Source: Sporolactobacillus putidus (GTDB lineage: Bacteria; Bacillota; Bacilli; Bacillales; Sporolactobacillaceae). Taken from it: 64,000 bases of DNA. The stretch covers positions 310,001-374,000 of the forward strand of contig NZ_BMOK01000001.1 of NCBI RefSeq assembly GCF_014647035.1, in the 5' to 3' direction. This document shows positions 17,231 through 26,384 of the stretch, in pieces. Positions within the stretch are counted from its first letter, which is position 1. Each line of letters opens with the position of its first letter. The notes below the pieces were generated by a model. That model was not told where the DNA came from and searched no databases. It saw only the letters and a program-made list of their open reading frames with translations. Both the position numbers and the translations under genes were made by a program.

Positions 17231-18352
17231 TCACGTAATTTTTGTCTGATCATCTAAAAACATCAAGGCAAGATAAAGAACAACACGGCTGCGCATGTCT
17301 CTCGTGTCCAGGCCCGTTTCCATCTGCAGCTTTTTCAACCGATAATGCAGCGTGTTGATGTGAATATGCATGACGTCGGCCGTTTCTTTGAATGAGAACC
17401 TGTGGGCGAATAGGTTTCGTAATGTACCAAGCAGTTCCTGATCCGACAGCACGCTGCCGATCACGCGTTCAATAAATAGCTTCTTCGTGTCTTTATCCAA
17501 GCCGTCGCTGATCATTTCCAGTGTCAGATCTTTGTCATACATGATCGGCCGCAATTTGCCGGTCACGTTCAGCGCGCGTTTGGCCTGGTGAAAAGAATAC
17601 TTCAATTTTTCTGCGGGGAGAGCTGAACCCACGCCGATCGTCGACTGTTCTCCCGTCCATTTATTAATGCTGAACGCCCATTTTTCGACCTGACCCGGCA
17701 AATCACGCTGCTGATCGGATACGTCGGCCAACAGCAGCAGGTGATCATTTCCCCAGCGAACAAGGATATCATCCTTCTCCAGGTCAAGAAGTTCCTGCAA
17801 CACGGCAAGCGTCCGGCCATCCTCCTTCCCGCTAGGTTTGGGCACTCGTATGAAAACGACCTGGCGATCACAATGGAGATTGACATTCAGTATCTTTGCT
17901 AGGCTGAGAAACGAGTCATCCCATTCACGGTTATTCAGCCAGTCAAACGCAAATCCTTCTAGTGTCCGTTCGCGAAAATCCAGCTGTTCCTGATAGTAGC
18001 TTTCATGAATAAGCAGTTCCGTCATTTTCTGCAGAAGATGGCCGTAATTGGCAACTTTCTCCGGTTTTCCAGTGATGCCGATCACACCGACGACGGTATT
18101 CTGAAAAAAGATCGGCAGATTGATCCCGGCCCGGACGCCCCGCCACTGTCCGGCCGTTTCTTGGGTAATGATCAGCGCTTCTTTTCTTTCAATCACCAGG
18201 CGCGCCCCTTCATGAAGCTGCCCCAGCCTCTCTCCATCGGTACTTGCAATAATGATGCCGTTCCGGTCCATGACGATGATGCTTTCCTCAGTAAGCAGCC
18301 GGACTTCTCCGACGATTTTCTGCGCAAGCTGTGCTTCCAGCATAATCAACAC
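17231..18352 (-). CDS. CdaR-family transcriptional regulator of glycolate genes
   Basis: The protein of about 370 residues has an N-terminal sugar diacid-binding domain (AQLAQKIVGEVRLLTEESIIVMD..., LHEGARLVIERKE, GINLPI..VVGVIGITGKPE). It ends with a PucR-type helix-turn-helix (SFKETADVMHIHINTLHYRLKKL). It corresponds to YsfB beside the B. subtilis glycolate oxidase genes and probably activates glcDF in response to a hydroxyacid. Three starts are possible within ten bases: GTG 18352, TTG 18349 and ATG 18343; GAGGAAGG spacing fits TTG best. Confidence 0.85.
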   Translation of the reverse strand: MLIMLEAQLAQKIVGEVRLLTEESIIVMDRNGIIIASTDGERLGQLHEGARLVIERKEALIITQETAGQWRGVRAGINLPIFFQNTVVGVIGITGKPEKVANYGHLLQKMTELLIHESYYQEQLDFRERTLEGFAFDWLNNREWDDSFLSLAKILNVNLHCDRQVVFIRVPKPSGKEDGRTLAVLQELLDLEKDDILVRWGNDHLLLLADVSDQQRDLPGQVEKWAFSINKWTGEQSTIGVGSALPAEKLKYSFHQAKRALNVTGKLRPIMYDKDLTLEMISDGLDKDTKKLFIERVIGSVLSDQELLGTLRNLFAHRFSFKETADVMHIHINTLHYRLKKLQMETGLDTRDMRSRVVLYLALMFLDDQTKIT

Positions 18353-18465
18353 TTGCCTTCCTCTAACTACTTCTTATTATAAAGGATAAAGCGCTTTCTG
18401 CCGAATAAAGAGTGTTTTCGCTGAAAAATCGGTATTGGAAAAAATAGTTGACTCTTTTTGGGTAA

Positions 18466-18514
18466 AAAAAACGTCTCCTTTGTATGTCAGGCATACGAAA
18501 AAGAGACGTTTTTT
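18466..18514 (-). terminator. Terminator of the csoR-copA-copZ operon
   Basis: AAACGTCTC and GAGACGTTT form the outer stem, and GTATG / CATAC an inner stem. On the minus strand a run of eight T residues follows. It lies 50 bases beyond copZ. Confidence 0.85.
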
Positions 18515-18563
18515 CTTTGCGGCGGAACTTTCTGATTCCGCCATCCTGGTGATTCACAACGGT

Positions 18564-18773
18564 TTATCTGACCACATCATAACCTTGGTCTTCTACAGCG
18601 TCTTTCATCTGTTCAAAGTTTACTTTTTGTTCGTCATAGCTGACATCCACTTTGCCGGTTTCCAGATCGACGGAAACGTCGGAAACGCCGGCCAATCCCT
18701 TAAGCGCGCCTGAAACAGCCATCTTGCAGTGACCGCAGCTCATGCCTTTGACTTCCAGAGTTCTTTCTGCCAT
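18564..18773 (-). CDS. copZ: Copper chaperone CopZ
   Basis: The 69-residue protein is a single heavy-metal-associated domain with the copper motif GMSCGHC at residues 9-15. It delivers Cu(I) to CopA. The ATG at 18773 is chosen because AAGGAGGTGATC lies 5-10 bases upstream; an 11-codon in-frame extension has no ribosome binding site. It is last in the csoR-copA-copZ operon, 67 bases after copA. Confidence 0.93.
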   Translation of the reverse strand: MAERTLEVKGMSCGHCKMAVSGALKGLAGVSDVSVDLETGKVDVSYDEQKVNFEQMKDAVEDQGYDVVR

Positions 18774-18840
18774 AAGATCACCTCCTTCGAGACAGTGATG
18801 AATCAATTGAACAGCTTGTGCATGCCTGAATAGGGCATAG

Positions 18841-21246
18841 CTAGATGCGGATGCGCTTCAATCTCAGACTGTTTGAAACGACCGATACGGAGCTGAAGGC
18901 CATAGCCGCTCCGGCTACCCATGGGGCAAGCAGACCGAGCGCTGCGACGGGAATTCCGATGGCGTTGTAGAAAAGCGCCCAGAACAGGTTCTGCCGTATG
19001 TTGCGCATTGTTTTCCGGCTCAGATCCAGCGCCTTGGCCACATGTTTCAGATCACCGCCGACCAGCGTAATGTCGGCCGCCTCAATCGCCACATCGGTGC
19101 CCGTTCCGATCGCCATGCCGATATCGGCAACAGCCAGGGCGGGTGCATCGTTGATACCGTCGCCGACCATTGCTACGTTCAGCCCTTGTTTCTGGAGCTC
19201 TTTTACTTTTTCCGCCTTTTCTTCCGGAAGAACTTCCGCGAAAACATGGTCGATCCCCGCTTTTCGGGCAATCGCCTCCGCTGTCTGTCTGTTGTCACCG
19301 GTGATCATGTAGACTCCGAGGCCCCGCGCCTTCAGATCGGCAATCGCCTGTCTTGAAGAATCCTTGATTGTATCGGCCACTGCAATAACCGATTGCAGCC
19401 GACCGTCCGCTGCGGCAAACATGACCGTCTTTCCATCGGATTCGAGTGTCCGCGCATCCATGGAAGCCATGCGGATGTCGATTTTCTCCTGACTCATTAG
19501 GCGCCGGGTACCGACCGCCAGCTTGTGGCCGGCGACTTCGGCGGTGATGCCGTATCCGGCATGTGCTTCAAAATGCTCAGGTGCGGGAAAAGTATGGATG
19601 CCCTGATTTTTTCCGTAAGAAACGATCGCTAAAGCAAGAGGATGTTCGCTGGCGTTTTCCGCAGCAGTTACCAGCGTCAGTAACCCGCGCTGATCCATGT
19701 CGCCGAATGTGACGATGTCCGTGACTTCGGGTTTTCCGTTTGTAATGGTTCCGGTCTTATCGAACATGATCGCCTGAAGATTCTGTGTGGCTTCGAGATA
19801 TTCGCCGCCCTTGAAAAGAATGCCGTTCTCAGCCCCTTTGCCGGTCCCGACCATGATTGATGTCGGCGTTGCCAGACCAAGCGCGCACGGACAGGCAATG
19901 ACGAGCACGCTGATCGCGGCTGTAAGCGCTGGTGTCAGCTCGCCCGGGTAAATGGCTGATATCCAGATGACAAAGACAAGAACCGAAATTGCGATCACTA
20001 TCGGAACGAAAACACCCGAAATATTATCGGCGAGCCGCTGAATCGGCGCCTTCGATCCCTGCGCTTCCTCAACGATCCTGACGATGCCTGCGAGGGCGGT
20101 ATCCTTGCCTACCTTTTCCGCTTTCATGATCAATGAACCGTTAGCATTGACGGTCGCGCCGATCACCTTGTCGCCTTTATTTTTTTCCACCGGCAAGGAT
20201 TCGCCGGTAATCATCGATTCGTTCACTGATGACTGTCCGTCTACAACGATACCGTCAACGGGGATTTTTTCTCCCGGACGGACACGGAGCAAGTCGCCGG
20301 GTCTGACTTCATCAACAGATACCTTCCGTTCGCTGCCGTTTTCAATCAGGGTCGCCTCTTTCGCCTGAAGTTCCATCAATTCGGTAATAGCCGTTGTCGT
20401 CTGTCTTTTCGCGCGGGCTTCAAGATACTTTCCAAGCAGAACAAGCGTAATCAGAATCGCGCTGGTCTCAAAGTAGAGCGCGGGATTTGCAATTCCGGCA
20501 AACTGATAGCGAAACGTTCCGACCACGCTGTAAAGATAGGCCGCACTCGTGCCGAGGGCCACGAGCACATCCATGTTGGCGCTTTTATTGAGCAGCGCCC
20601 GCGCTCCCCCGTGGTAGAACTGCCAGCCAATGTAAAATTGAACGATGGTCGCAAGCGTGAACTGGAACCATGGATTCATCAGCAGTGACGGCATGGGCAT
20701 ACCCGTTTTGAAGGGCAGATGTCCGACCATCGTATAAAGAAGCGGAAGAGACAGCAGGACCGACAAAATCAATTTGTTCCTTTTTCTGTTAAGCTCTTTA
20801 TTTTTTTCACTATCCCCTGAATCGTTCTGGGGAACGGCTTCGTAACCGAGTTTTTTTACTTTATCAAATATTAAGTCCGGTTCCGCAATCCCGGGCTGAT
20901 AGATGATCGTGCCGGTTTCCGTCGCAAGGTTCACTCTGACGGAAGAGACGCCGGCCATCCGGCTCAGCCCTTTTTCGATCCGCGCGGCACATGAAGCGCA
21001 GGTCATGCCGCGAATCGCAACATCGAGACGCTTTTCACGAACACCGTAGCCAAGTTTTTGAATTTTTTCAGCGACATCTTCCGGCTTTGTCTGATCTTCA
21101 TCCAGCGTGACCTGCGCATTCTCAAGCGCCAAATTGACATTCGCCGTGACCCCGTCCATCTTATTTAGCATTTTCTCAATTCTGTTTGAACAAGAGGCGC
21201 AGGTCATGCCCGTGATACCGATCTGCATTTCCTTTTTTTTAGCCAT
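18841..21246 (-). CDS. copA: Copper-exporting P1B-type ATPase CopA
   Basis: The 801-residue membrane ATPase exports Cu(I). Two N-terminal metal-binding domains each carry GMTCASC (near residues 13 and 79). Eight membrane segments, the intramembrane CPC motif ([11 protein letters not shown]), the phosphorylation site DKTGT, the nucleotide-binding HP motif (SEHPLA) and the hinge [11 protein letters not shown] follow in order. All catalytic residues are intact. It is preceded by csoR (24-base gap) and followed by copZ. Confidence 0.97.
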   Translation of the reverse strand: MAKKKEMQIGITGMTCASCSNRIEKMLNKMDGVTANVNLALENAQVTLDEDQTKPEDVAEKIQKLGYGVREKRLDVAIRGMTCASCAARIEKGLSRMAGVSSVRVNLATETGTIIYQPGIAEPDLIFDKVKKLGYEAVPQNDSGDSEKNKELNRKRNKLILSVLLSLPLLYTMVGHLPFKTGMPMPSLLMNPWFQFTLATIVQFYIGWQFYHGGARALLNKSANMDVLVALGTSAAYLYSVVGTFRYQFAGIANPALYFETSAILITLVLLGKYLEARAKRQTTTAITELMELQAKEATLIENGSERKVSVDEVRPGDLLRVRPGEKIPVDGIVVDGQSSVNESMITGESLPVEKNKGDKVIGATVNANGSLIMKAEKVGKDTALAGIVRIVEEAQGSKAPIQRLADNISGVFVPIVIAISVLVFVIWISAIYPGELTPALTAAISVLVIACPCALGLATPTSIMVGTGKGAENGILFKGGEYLEATQNLQAIMFDKTGTITNGKPEVTDIVTFGDMDQRGLLTLVTAAENASEHPLALAIVSYGKNQGIHTFPAPEHFEAHAGYGITAEVAGHKLAVGTRRLMSQEKIDIRMASMDARTLESDGKTVMFAAADGRLQSVIAVADTIKDSSRQAIADLKARGLGVYMITGDNRQTAEAIARKAGIDHVFAEVLPEEKAEKVKELQKQGLNVAMVGDGINDAPALAVADIGMAIGTGTDVAIEAADITLVGGDLKHVAKALDLSRKTMRNIRQNLFWALFYNAIGIPVAALGLLAPWVAGAAMAFSSVSVVSNSLRLKRIRI

Positions 21247-21270
21247 ATTCGCACCCCCGATCCTCTATTT

Positions 21271-21612
21271 TTAAAAAAGTTTCAAAACCTTTAACAGTTC
21301 ATCAACCTGGTCGTTTCCGTGGCCATCTTCAATCGCCCGGGAAACACACGTTTTGGTATGTCGTTCGAGCACGGAGAAACCAATTTTTTTCAGGGCGGCC
21401 TGAACAGCGGACAGCTGAATCAGAATGTCGACACAATAGCGGTCGTCCTCAACCATCTTCTGCAATCCGCGCACCTGACCTTCCACTCGTTTCAGCCGAT
21501 TGACAATCCTTTGCTTCTCTTCGGCTGTCCGCGGTTCGGCCGGCGACCTTTCCGGCTGCAAGCTGAGTTCTGTATCTTCCCGGGAGCAGTGGCAGTCATC
21601 AAATTGATTCAT
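21271..21612 (-). CDS. csoR: Copper-sensing repressor CsoR
   Basis: The 113-residue all-helical protein belongs to the CsoR/RcnR family. The Cu(I) ligands of true CsoR are present: Cys60 (YCVDIL), His85 and Cys89 (RHTKTC). An N-terminal tail with extra Cys and His (DDCHCS) precedes the RLKRVEGQVRGLQKMVEDDRYC helix. Copper binding releases it from the operator overlapping its own promoter. It is first in the csoR-copA-copZ operon. Confidence 0.93.
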   Translation of the reverse strand: MNQFDDCHCSREDTELSLQPERSPAEPRTAEEKQRIVNRLKRVEGQVRGLQKMVEDDRYCVDILIQLSAVQAALKKIGFSVLERHTKTCVSRAIEDGHGNDQVDELLKVLKLF

Positions 21613-21635
21613 TCGATTTCCTCCCTTCCTCGTTC

Positions 21636-21664
21636 ATCATACCCCCATAGGGTATTTTTATCAA
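21636..21664 (-). promoter_or_regulatory. csoR promoter with CsoR operator
   Basis: On the minus strand TTGATA (21659-21664) and TATGAT (21636-21641) are separated by 17 bases. The G+C-rich inverted repeat ATACCCCCATAGGGTAT (21639-21655) sits in the spacer and -10, and has the form of known CsoR operators. Repression by CsoR and release by copper follow from the family. Confidence 0.8.
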
Positions 21665-21823
21665 GCAAAAAACTTAAAAATAAAAAATGATTATTCCGTT
21701 AGCTCATGATCAATCATTGTCTGTGTTGCTGAACTGCCGATACGCAGGTGATAGAAAAGTTCCACGCCGCTTAAGCCTTTAGGGAATCGGCCCAAAGTGC
21801 GAAAGAATCATTCAGAACGCAAA

Positions 21824-22358
21824 GATTATCGGTGAACGGCGATATTTTCCGCTGAGCGGCGATATATTTTCGTGAACGGCGATATTTTCTGCTGAGCGGC
21901 GATATATTTTTGCGAAGGGCGATATTTTCTGCTGAGCGGCGATATATTTTCGCGAAGGGCGATATATTCCGCTGAGCGGCGATATATTTTTGCGAAGGGC
22001 GATATTTTCTGCCGAGCGGCGATATATTTTCGTGAACGGCGATATTTTCTGCTGAGCGGCGATATATTTTTGCGAAGGGCGATATTTTCTGCTGAGCGGC
22101 GATATATTTTCGTGAACGGGGGATATATTCCGCTGAGCGGCGATATTTTTTCGCGAAGGGCGATATTTTCTGCCGAACGGCGATATATTTTCGTGAACGG
22201 CGATATTTTCTGCCGAACGGCGATATATTTTCGTGAACGGCGATATTTTCTGCTGAGCGGCGATATATTTTTGCGAAGGGCGATATTTTCTGCCGAACGG
22301 CGATATATTTTTGTGAAGGGCGATATTTTCTGCCGAACGGCGATATATTCCGCTGAAC
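21824..22358. repeat. 20-bp tandem array (about 26 units)
   Basis: From 21841 the sequence is built of 20-bp units with almost no length change. Two types mostly alternate: one like GATATTTTCTGCTGAGCGGC and one like GATATATTTTCGTGAACGGC, giving a 40-bp higher-order period. Only one indel is visible, an extra G near 22120. Each unit repeats GGCGATAT in the same direction. All three minus-strand frames are open across it simply because 20 is not a multiple of 3 and the unit lacks stops there. It abuts dispersed repeat copy B. No ribosome binding site or known domain supports a protein. Confidence 0.93.
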
Positions 22359-22362
22359 CCCA

Positions 22363-22488
22363 TGATGGCGAAGCCAAAGGCTTAGTTGCGGGGGCCAGGA
22401 CGGCCTAATGCCGAACATGCCGCAGGACGCGGCGATCTGTTCGGTCGCTTACACTGATCCTTAAAATTTTTATACTTTCCTATAGTGA
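22363..22488 (+). repeat. Dispersed intergenic repeat, copy B (left end shortened)
   Basis: The core GGGGGCCAGGACGGCCTAAT and GGACGCGGCGATCTGTTC and the right end TATACTTTCCTATAGTG match copies A, C and D. The left end is reduced to GATGGCGAAGCCAAAGGC, lacking about 20 bases of the hairpin-rich part. It starts within a few bases of the last tandem unit. Confidence 0.85.
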
Positions 22489-22496
22489 ATAAAAAA

Positions 22497-22540
22497 TGTC
22501 CGCAAGAATTCTTTCTCCTGCGAACACTGTACAGTTCTGT
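22497..22540 (-). terminator. Terminator of aspA
   Basis: On the minus strand GTTCGCA and TGCGGAC pair (one G-T pair), with AGAATTCT inside the loop region, and TTTTTT follows. Confidence 0.55.
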
Positions 22541-22595
22541 TTTGCCCTGAGAATCAACCGAAAATGCATGGACTGTTCCGCGGTGATTGCCCGGT

Positions 22596-24071
22596 TCAGG
22601 GGGTATTGCCTGTTCTCTCTATTTTTTGGGTGCCGTTATTTTGTAAAGGCGGGTATTTATCCAATTTTTCTCCTGAAATGCCCGGCGTCGTCATCTCATA
22701 AGGATTGAGGATGGCGCTCAGTTTTTCTTCCGGAAGCACTCCGTTCTTGGAACATATTTCACGAACCGGTTTCCCTTTTAAGATCGCTTCACGGGCGATC
22801 CGGGAAGCCGTTTCATAGCCGATATGCGGACTGAGTGCCGTGATCACACCAACACTGTTTTCAACATGGGCTCGCAGACGTTCTTCGTTGGCCTCAATGC
22901 CGCTCAGGCAAAAGTTTGTAAAAGAAAGGAAGGCACGGTCCATAATCGTCAGCGACTGCAGCAGATTGAACACGAGCACCGGTTCCATCACATTCAATTC
23001 CAGCTGCCCGGCTTCGGAGGCCATCGAAATCGTCAGATCGTTGCCGGCCACCTGAAATGCGACCTGGTTAATCACTTCAGCAATGACGGGATTAACCTTT
23101 CCAGGCATGATTGACGACCCTGGCTGACGGGCAGGCAGAGCAATTTCACCGAAACCCGCTCTCGGACCTGAAGCCATCAGACGTAAATCATTGGCAATTT
23201 TCGACATGTTGATCATGCATATTTTCAGTGCGGCTGAAACTTCGGTATAGACATCCGTATTTTGTGTCGCATCGACAAGATCTTCTGCCTCTTCCAAAGG
23301 CAGGCCGCTGATCCCCGCCAGATAGACCGCAACGCGTTCCCTGTACTTTAAATTGGCATTCAGACCGGTTCCGACCGCTGTCGCACCCATGTTCACTTTA
23401 CAGAGATCACGGCCCGAGCTCCTAATCCGTCCGATGTCCCTTGCTATGGCCTGACCATACGCCGCAAACTCCTGCCCAAGCCGAATCGGTACGGCATCCT
23501 GAAGATGTGTACGTCCCAGTTTAACGATAGAATCAAAGGCCTTCGCTTTTTCCAGAAACACGTTGTGCATGTCTTTCATCGTCTGCAGAAGTTTTTTCAA
23601 AAGCTGAAGCGATGCAATATGGGTCGCCGTCGGAAAAACGTCGTTTGTCGACTGGGACATATTGACATGGTTGTTCGGGCTTATTCCGGCATAATCGCCC
23701 TTCTTTTTTCCGATTAACTCCAGAGCCCTGTTCGCAATCACTTCGTTGGCATTCATGTTTATCGACGTTCCCGCCCCGCCCTGAATCGGATCCACGATAA
23801 ACTGATCATGCCACCTGCCGGCAATAATTTCCTCCGCGGCCTGAGCAACAGCCCGGCCAATTTCCGGATTCAGAAGTCCGGCATCCATATTTGCCATAGC
23901 TGCCGCTTTCTTTACAACAGCCAGTGCTGTAATTAACTCATCATGTATTTGATACCCTGTGATCGCAAAATTCTCGGCAGCGCGCAGTGTCTGAATCCCA
24001 AAATAAGCGTCTGCCGGAACTTCCCGTGAACCGAGAAAATCATGTTCCGTCCGCAAATTGATGTTTGCCAT
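22596..24071 (-). CDS. aspA: Aspartate ammonia-lyase (aspartase)
   Basis: The 491-residue enzyme deaminates aspartate to fumarate. It belongs to the aspartase/fumarase superfamily: signature GSSIMPGKVNP, the active-site TGGAGTS-like QGGAGTSINMNANEV, and QSTNDVFPTA. The QGGAGTS and IMPGKVNPV context favours aspartase over fumarase C. The ATG at 24071 is chosen for AAGGAAAGAGG upstream; 17 further in-frame codons lack such a site. The antiporter gene upstream on the same strand ends 225 bases away. Confidence 0.92.
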   Translation of the reverse strand: MANINLRTEHDFLGSREVPADAYFGIQTLRAAENFAITGYQIHDELITALAVVKKAAAMANMDAGLLNPEIGRAVAQAAEEIIAGRWHDQFIVDPIQGGAGTSINMNANEVIANRALELIGKKKGDYAGISPNNHVNMSQSTNDVFPTATHIASLQLLKKLLQTMKDMHNVFLEKAKAFDSIVKLGRTHLQDAVPIRLGQEFAAYGQAIARDIGRIRSSGRDLCKVNMGATAVGTGLNANLKYRERVAVYLAGISGLPLEEAEDLVDATQNTDVYTEVSAALKICMINMSKIANDLRLMASGPRAGFGEIALPARQPGSSIMPGKVNPVIAEVINQVAFQVAGNDLTISMASEAGQLELNVMEPVLVFNLLQSLTIMDRAFLSFTNFCLSGIEANEERLRAHVENSVGVITALSPHIGYETASRIAREAILKGKPVREICSKNGVLPEEKLSAILNPYEMTTPGISGEKLDKYPPLQNNGTQKIERTGNTP

Positions 24072-24122
24072 GGCCCTCTTTCCTTCATACGAAAAATGAA
24101 TAGCTGATATCTCCATCAGCAA

Positions 24123-24295
24123 TATACGTAATCAATAAAACTTTAGTGAGTTTATAGAGAAAAAGCGGCCAATTCACCCTATATGGTATAAAATAAAACG
24201 GACAGTTACCCACAAGTCGATATATTTTATAATTTTCCAGACAACGAGAAATATATCTCAAACCTTTTAAAAAAAGTATCTCCGTTTCCATCGTG
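24123..24295. other. Gap between antiporter gene and aspA
   Basis: A+T-rich, without a supported gene. No convincing terminator or promoter pair was identified, though an aspA promoter may lie here. Confidence 0.35.
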
Positions 24296-26122
24296 CTATT
24301 TAAAGATAAATGAAGCGATGATGAACAGCACAAGAGCAATCCCAGCTCCGATTGTTGTCGGTATCAGTTTCCATTTACAATATTTCATGACCTCCATATC
24401 CATCATCGTACACAAGGTCACACTGTTGTCGCTGAGCGGGGAACAGGTCGCACCATAGGTTCCGCTTGCAAAGACGGCACCTGTCACAAGAAAAAGGTTC
24501 GCCCCGGATTGATGAGCAAGTGTGATGCCCAAAGGCATTAAAAGACCCCATGTTCCCCAGGAGGAACCAATGAAGTAGGACAGGAAGACGCCAAGGACAA
24601 ATAGGATCGGAGCGACAAAATGAGGAGGAATCCATCCGCTGATATGCTCGGTTATATACTGAGAAAAACCAAGATCAGTGGAAACGTCTGAAACGCCCCA
24701 AATAAGGGCCAAAAGGACAATGACAGACATCAGCTGATTGCCTCCGTTTATGAAATGGGTGACCACTTTGGCAATCGGGAATTTTTGAAACATGACCAGA
24801 ACAATCGTTAGAATCAGGGTGATGAGTACCGATTCAAGCATGACATCCAATTCATTCACTTTCAGGAAAGCCTCGGTAAAAGAATGCGCTTTTGTTCGGC
24901 CATTCCACCAGCTTAAAAAAAGTGTAAGACAAACTAAAAGTACGATTGGAATAATCAGATTGTTAGGTTTTGAAGGTGTATTCTCTTCTTCGCCATTTTG
25001 ATTTCCTGCATCATTTATCTCAGGTCGATCAGACGGATTGGCTGCGCCCAAATGACGGGCATACTCTTCATGATACAGCTGGCGATAAGGATCATCAGTT
25101 CTCATTTTTTTTGGACTGGAAGTATTTAATGGTGCATTGGCCACTCTTCCCTTCACGGTTTCCTTTATATCATCCATTTTCCCAATGGTTGTCGGATTTG
25201 AAGGTGATGAAGAATGAGAGATTTCAGCTTGTCCAGTCATCGGATTTATAGGCCCTGTACCGACTTTATCGTATTCGTTAGTTTGCAGAGTCGTTGGCGC
25301 TATTTTGGGATTGTTTTGACCGGATAAAAAATGCTCCAGACGCGTTTCGTGAATATCGGAAAAATCATCAGGTTCAGCTGCCATTTCCGGATTTGAACGT
25401 AAATCATTATTAGGATGGGGTGGCACTCTATCCGATTTTTTCTGACTGAGACCGGCAATGGGCTCTTTTTTGTTTTTAGGCTGCATAAAAAAAGTGTAGT
25501 AGAGCCCGATCAGTATGATCGCATACGAAAAAAAGTTAAAAGGAATGCTCTTGATATAAACCGTATAGGGCTGCGCGCTGATTCCATTTTGTTTGAATGA
25601 GGTATTGATTAAACTGACCATATAGCCAACAAATGCTGTTGCAATGGGCACAAGAGTAACAACGGGATTTGAGGTTACATCGATGATAAACGCAGCCCTT
25701 CGCTTTGACATTTTCAGCCGTTCCTGAAGGGCTTTAATAATAGGGGCTACTGTGACTATCCGGAAATCAGGGTCGCTGAAAGTCCCGAGAGTGGAAATCC
25801 ATATAAGCGCCATGGCGCCTTTTTTTGTTTTTATTCTTTTTGTGACTAAATCAACAAAGCCTTTAATTCCGCCGGCCATTTTTATGACGCTGAGAAGCCC
25901 TGAGAAACCATACAAAAACAAAATTATTTTTACGTTGTTTGGTTTGACAATAGCCAGCAATATGTAATCAAGAAATTTACGAATTCCGCCAAAAAATGAG
26001 GGTTCGATGATATAACTGCCGACAAGCAATGCTACAAATAAACCCGGTTGAACCTGACGTGTAAATATTGATATCGGAATGACCAAAAGAAATGGGATAA
26101 GCGATAACCAAGATGGATGCAT
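24296..26122 (-). CDS. NhaC-family Na+/H+ antiporter-like transporter with large insert
   Basis: The 608-residue membrane protein has about ten hydrophobic segments with NhaC-family motifs (GTFSDPDFRIVTVAPI, SSWGTWGLLMPLGI, GTYGATCSPLSDNSV). A hydrophilic insert of about 170 residues (215-387), rich in P, N, S, D and E, divides the two membrane halves. It is much longer than loops usual in the family. Relatives exchange cations or organic anions (MleN, malate/lactate). Being next to aspartase, a C4-dicarboxylate or aspartate role is possible, but the substrate is not known. AAGGAAGG precedes the ATG. Confidence 0.75.
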   Translation of the reverse strand: MHPSWLSLIPFLLVIPISIFTRQVQPGLFVALLVGSYIIEPSFFGGIRKFLDYILLAIVKPNNVKIILFLYGFSGLLSVIKMAGGIKGFVDLVTKRIKTKKGAMALIWISTLGTFSDPDFRIVTVAPIIKALQERLKMSKRRAAFIIDVTSNPVVTLVPIATAFVGYMVSLINTSFKQNGISAQPYTVYIKSIPFNFFSYAIILIGLYYTFFMQPKNKKEPIAGLSQKKSDRVPPHPNNDLRSNPEMAAEPDDFSDIHETRLEHFLSGQNNPKIAPTTLQTNEYDKVGTGPINPMTGQAEISHSSSPSNPTTIGKMDDIKETVKGRVANAPLNTSSPKKMRTDDPYRQLYHEEYARHLGAANPSDRPEINDAGNQNGEEENTPSKPNNLIIPIVLLVCLTLFLSWWNGRTKAHSFTEAFLKVNELDVMLESVLITLILTIVLVMFQKFPIAKVVTHFINGGNQLMSVIVLLALIWGVSDVSTDLGFSQYITEHISGWIPPHFVAPILFVLGVFLSYFIGSSWGTWGLLMPLGITLAHQSGANLFLVTGAVFASGTYGATCSPLSDNSVTLCTMMDMEVMKYCKWKLIPTTIGAGIALVLFIIASFIFK

Positions 26123-26294
26123 ACGGGCTGCCTTCCTTAAGCTAAGATTCTTTATGAGTATGGCATTAGGCAGGTAGAATTATGCAAACATGGTTTTTCC
26201 GGCAATGCATTCCGTTCTCGGTTTGAATCACCGTCTCAGGACGCTGATCTTTTTTGAGGTAAAGAAAAATTTCGAGGTTGTGAAAGCAAAATGA

Positions 26295-26325
26295 CAAAAC
26301 CCCTGCATTTTTATACAAGGGTTTC
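26295..26325 (-). terminator. Terminator downstream of glpD
   Basis: AAACCC..TG and CAAGGGTTT pair with one mismatch. On the minus strand GGGGTTTTG follows. It lies about 60 bases after the glpD stop codon. Confidence 0.5.
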
Positions 26326-26384
26326 TTAGAATACCAAACCATCAATAGCCTTCTTTTTCTTATTAGTGGGCCGGATGGAAGCAG

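Noticed and set aside
21824-22358. CRISPR array
   Set aside because: Units are directly contiguous, with no unique spacers and no cas genes nearby.
21771-22418. Long overlapping ORFs of 183-215 codons in all three minus frames
   Set aside because: They are produced by the 20-bp array, whose unit has no stop codons on that strand. No ribosome binding site, and the three frames give the same repeated peptide; no sign of selection for one frame.
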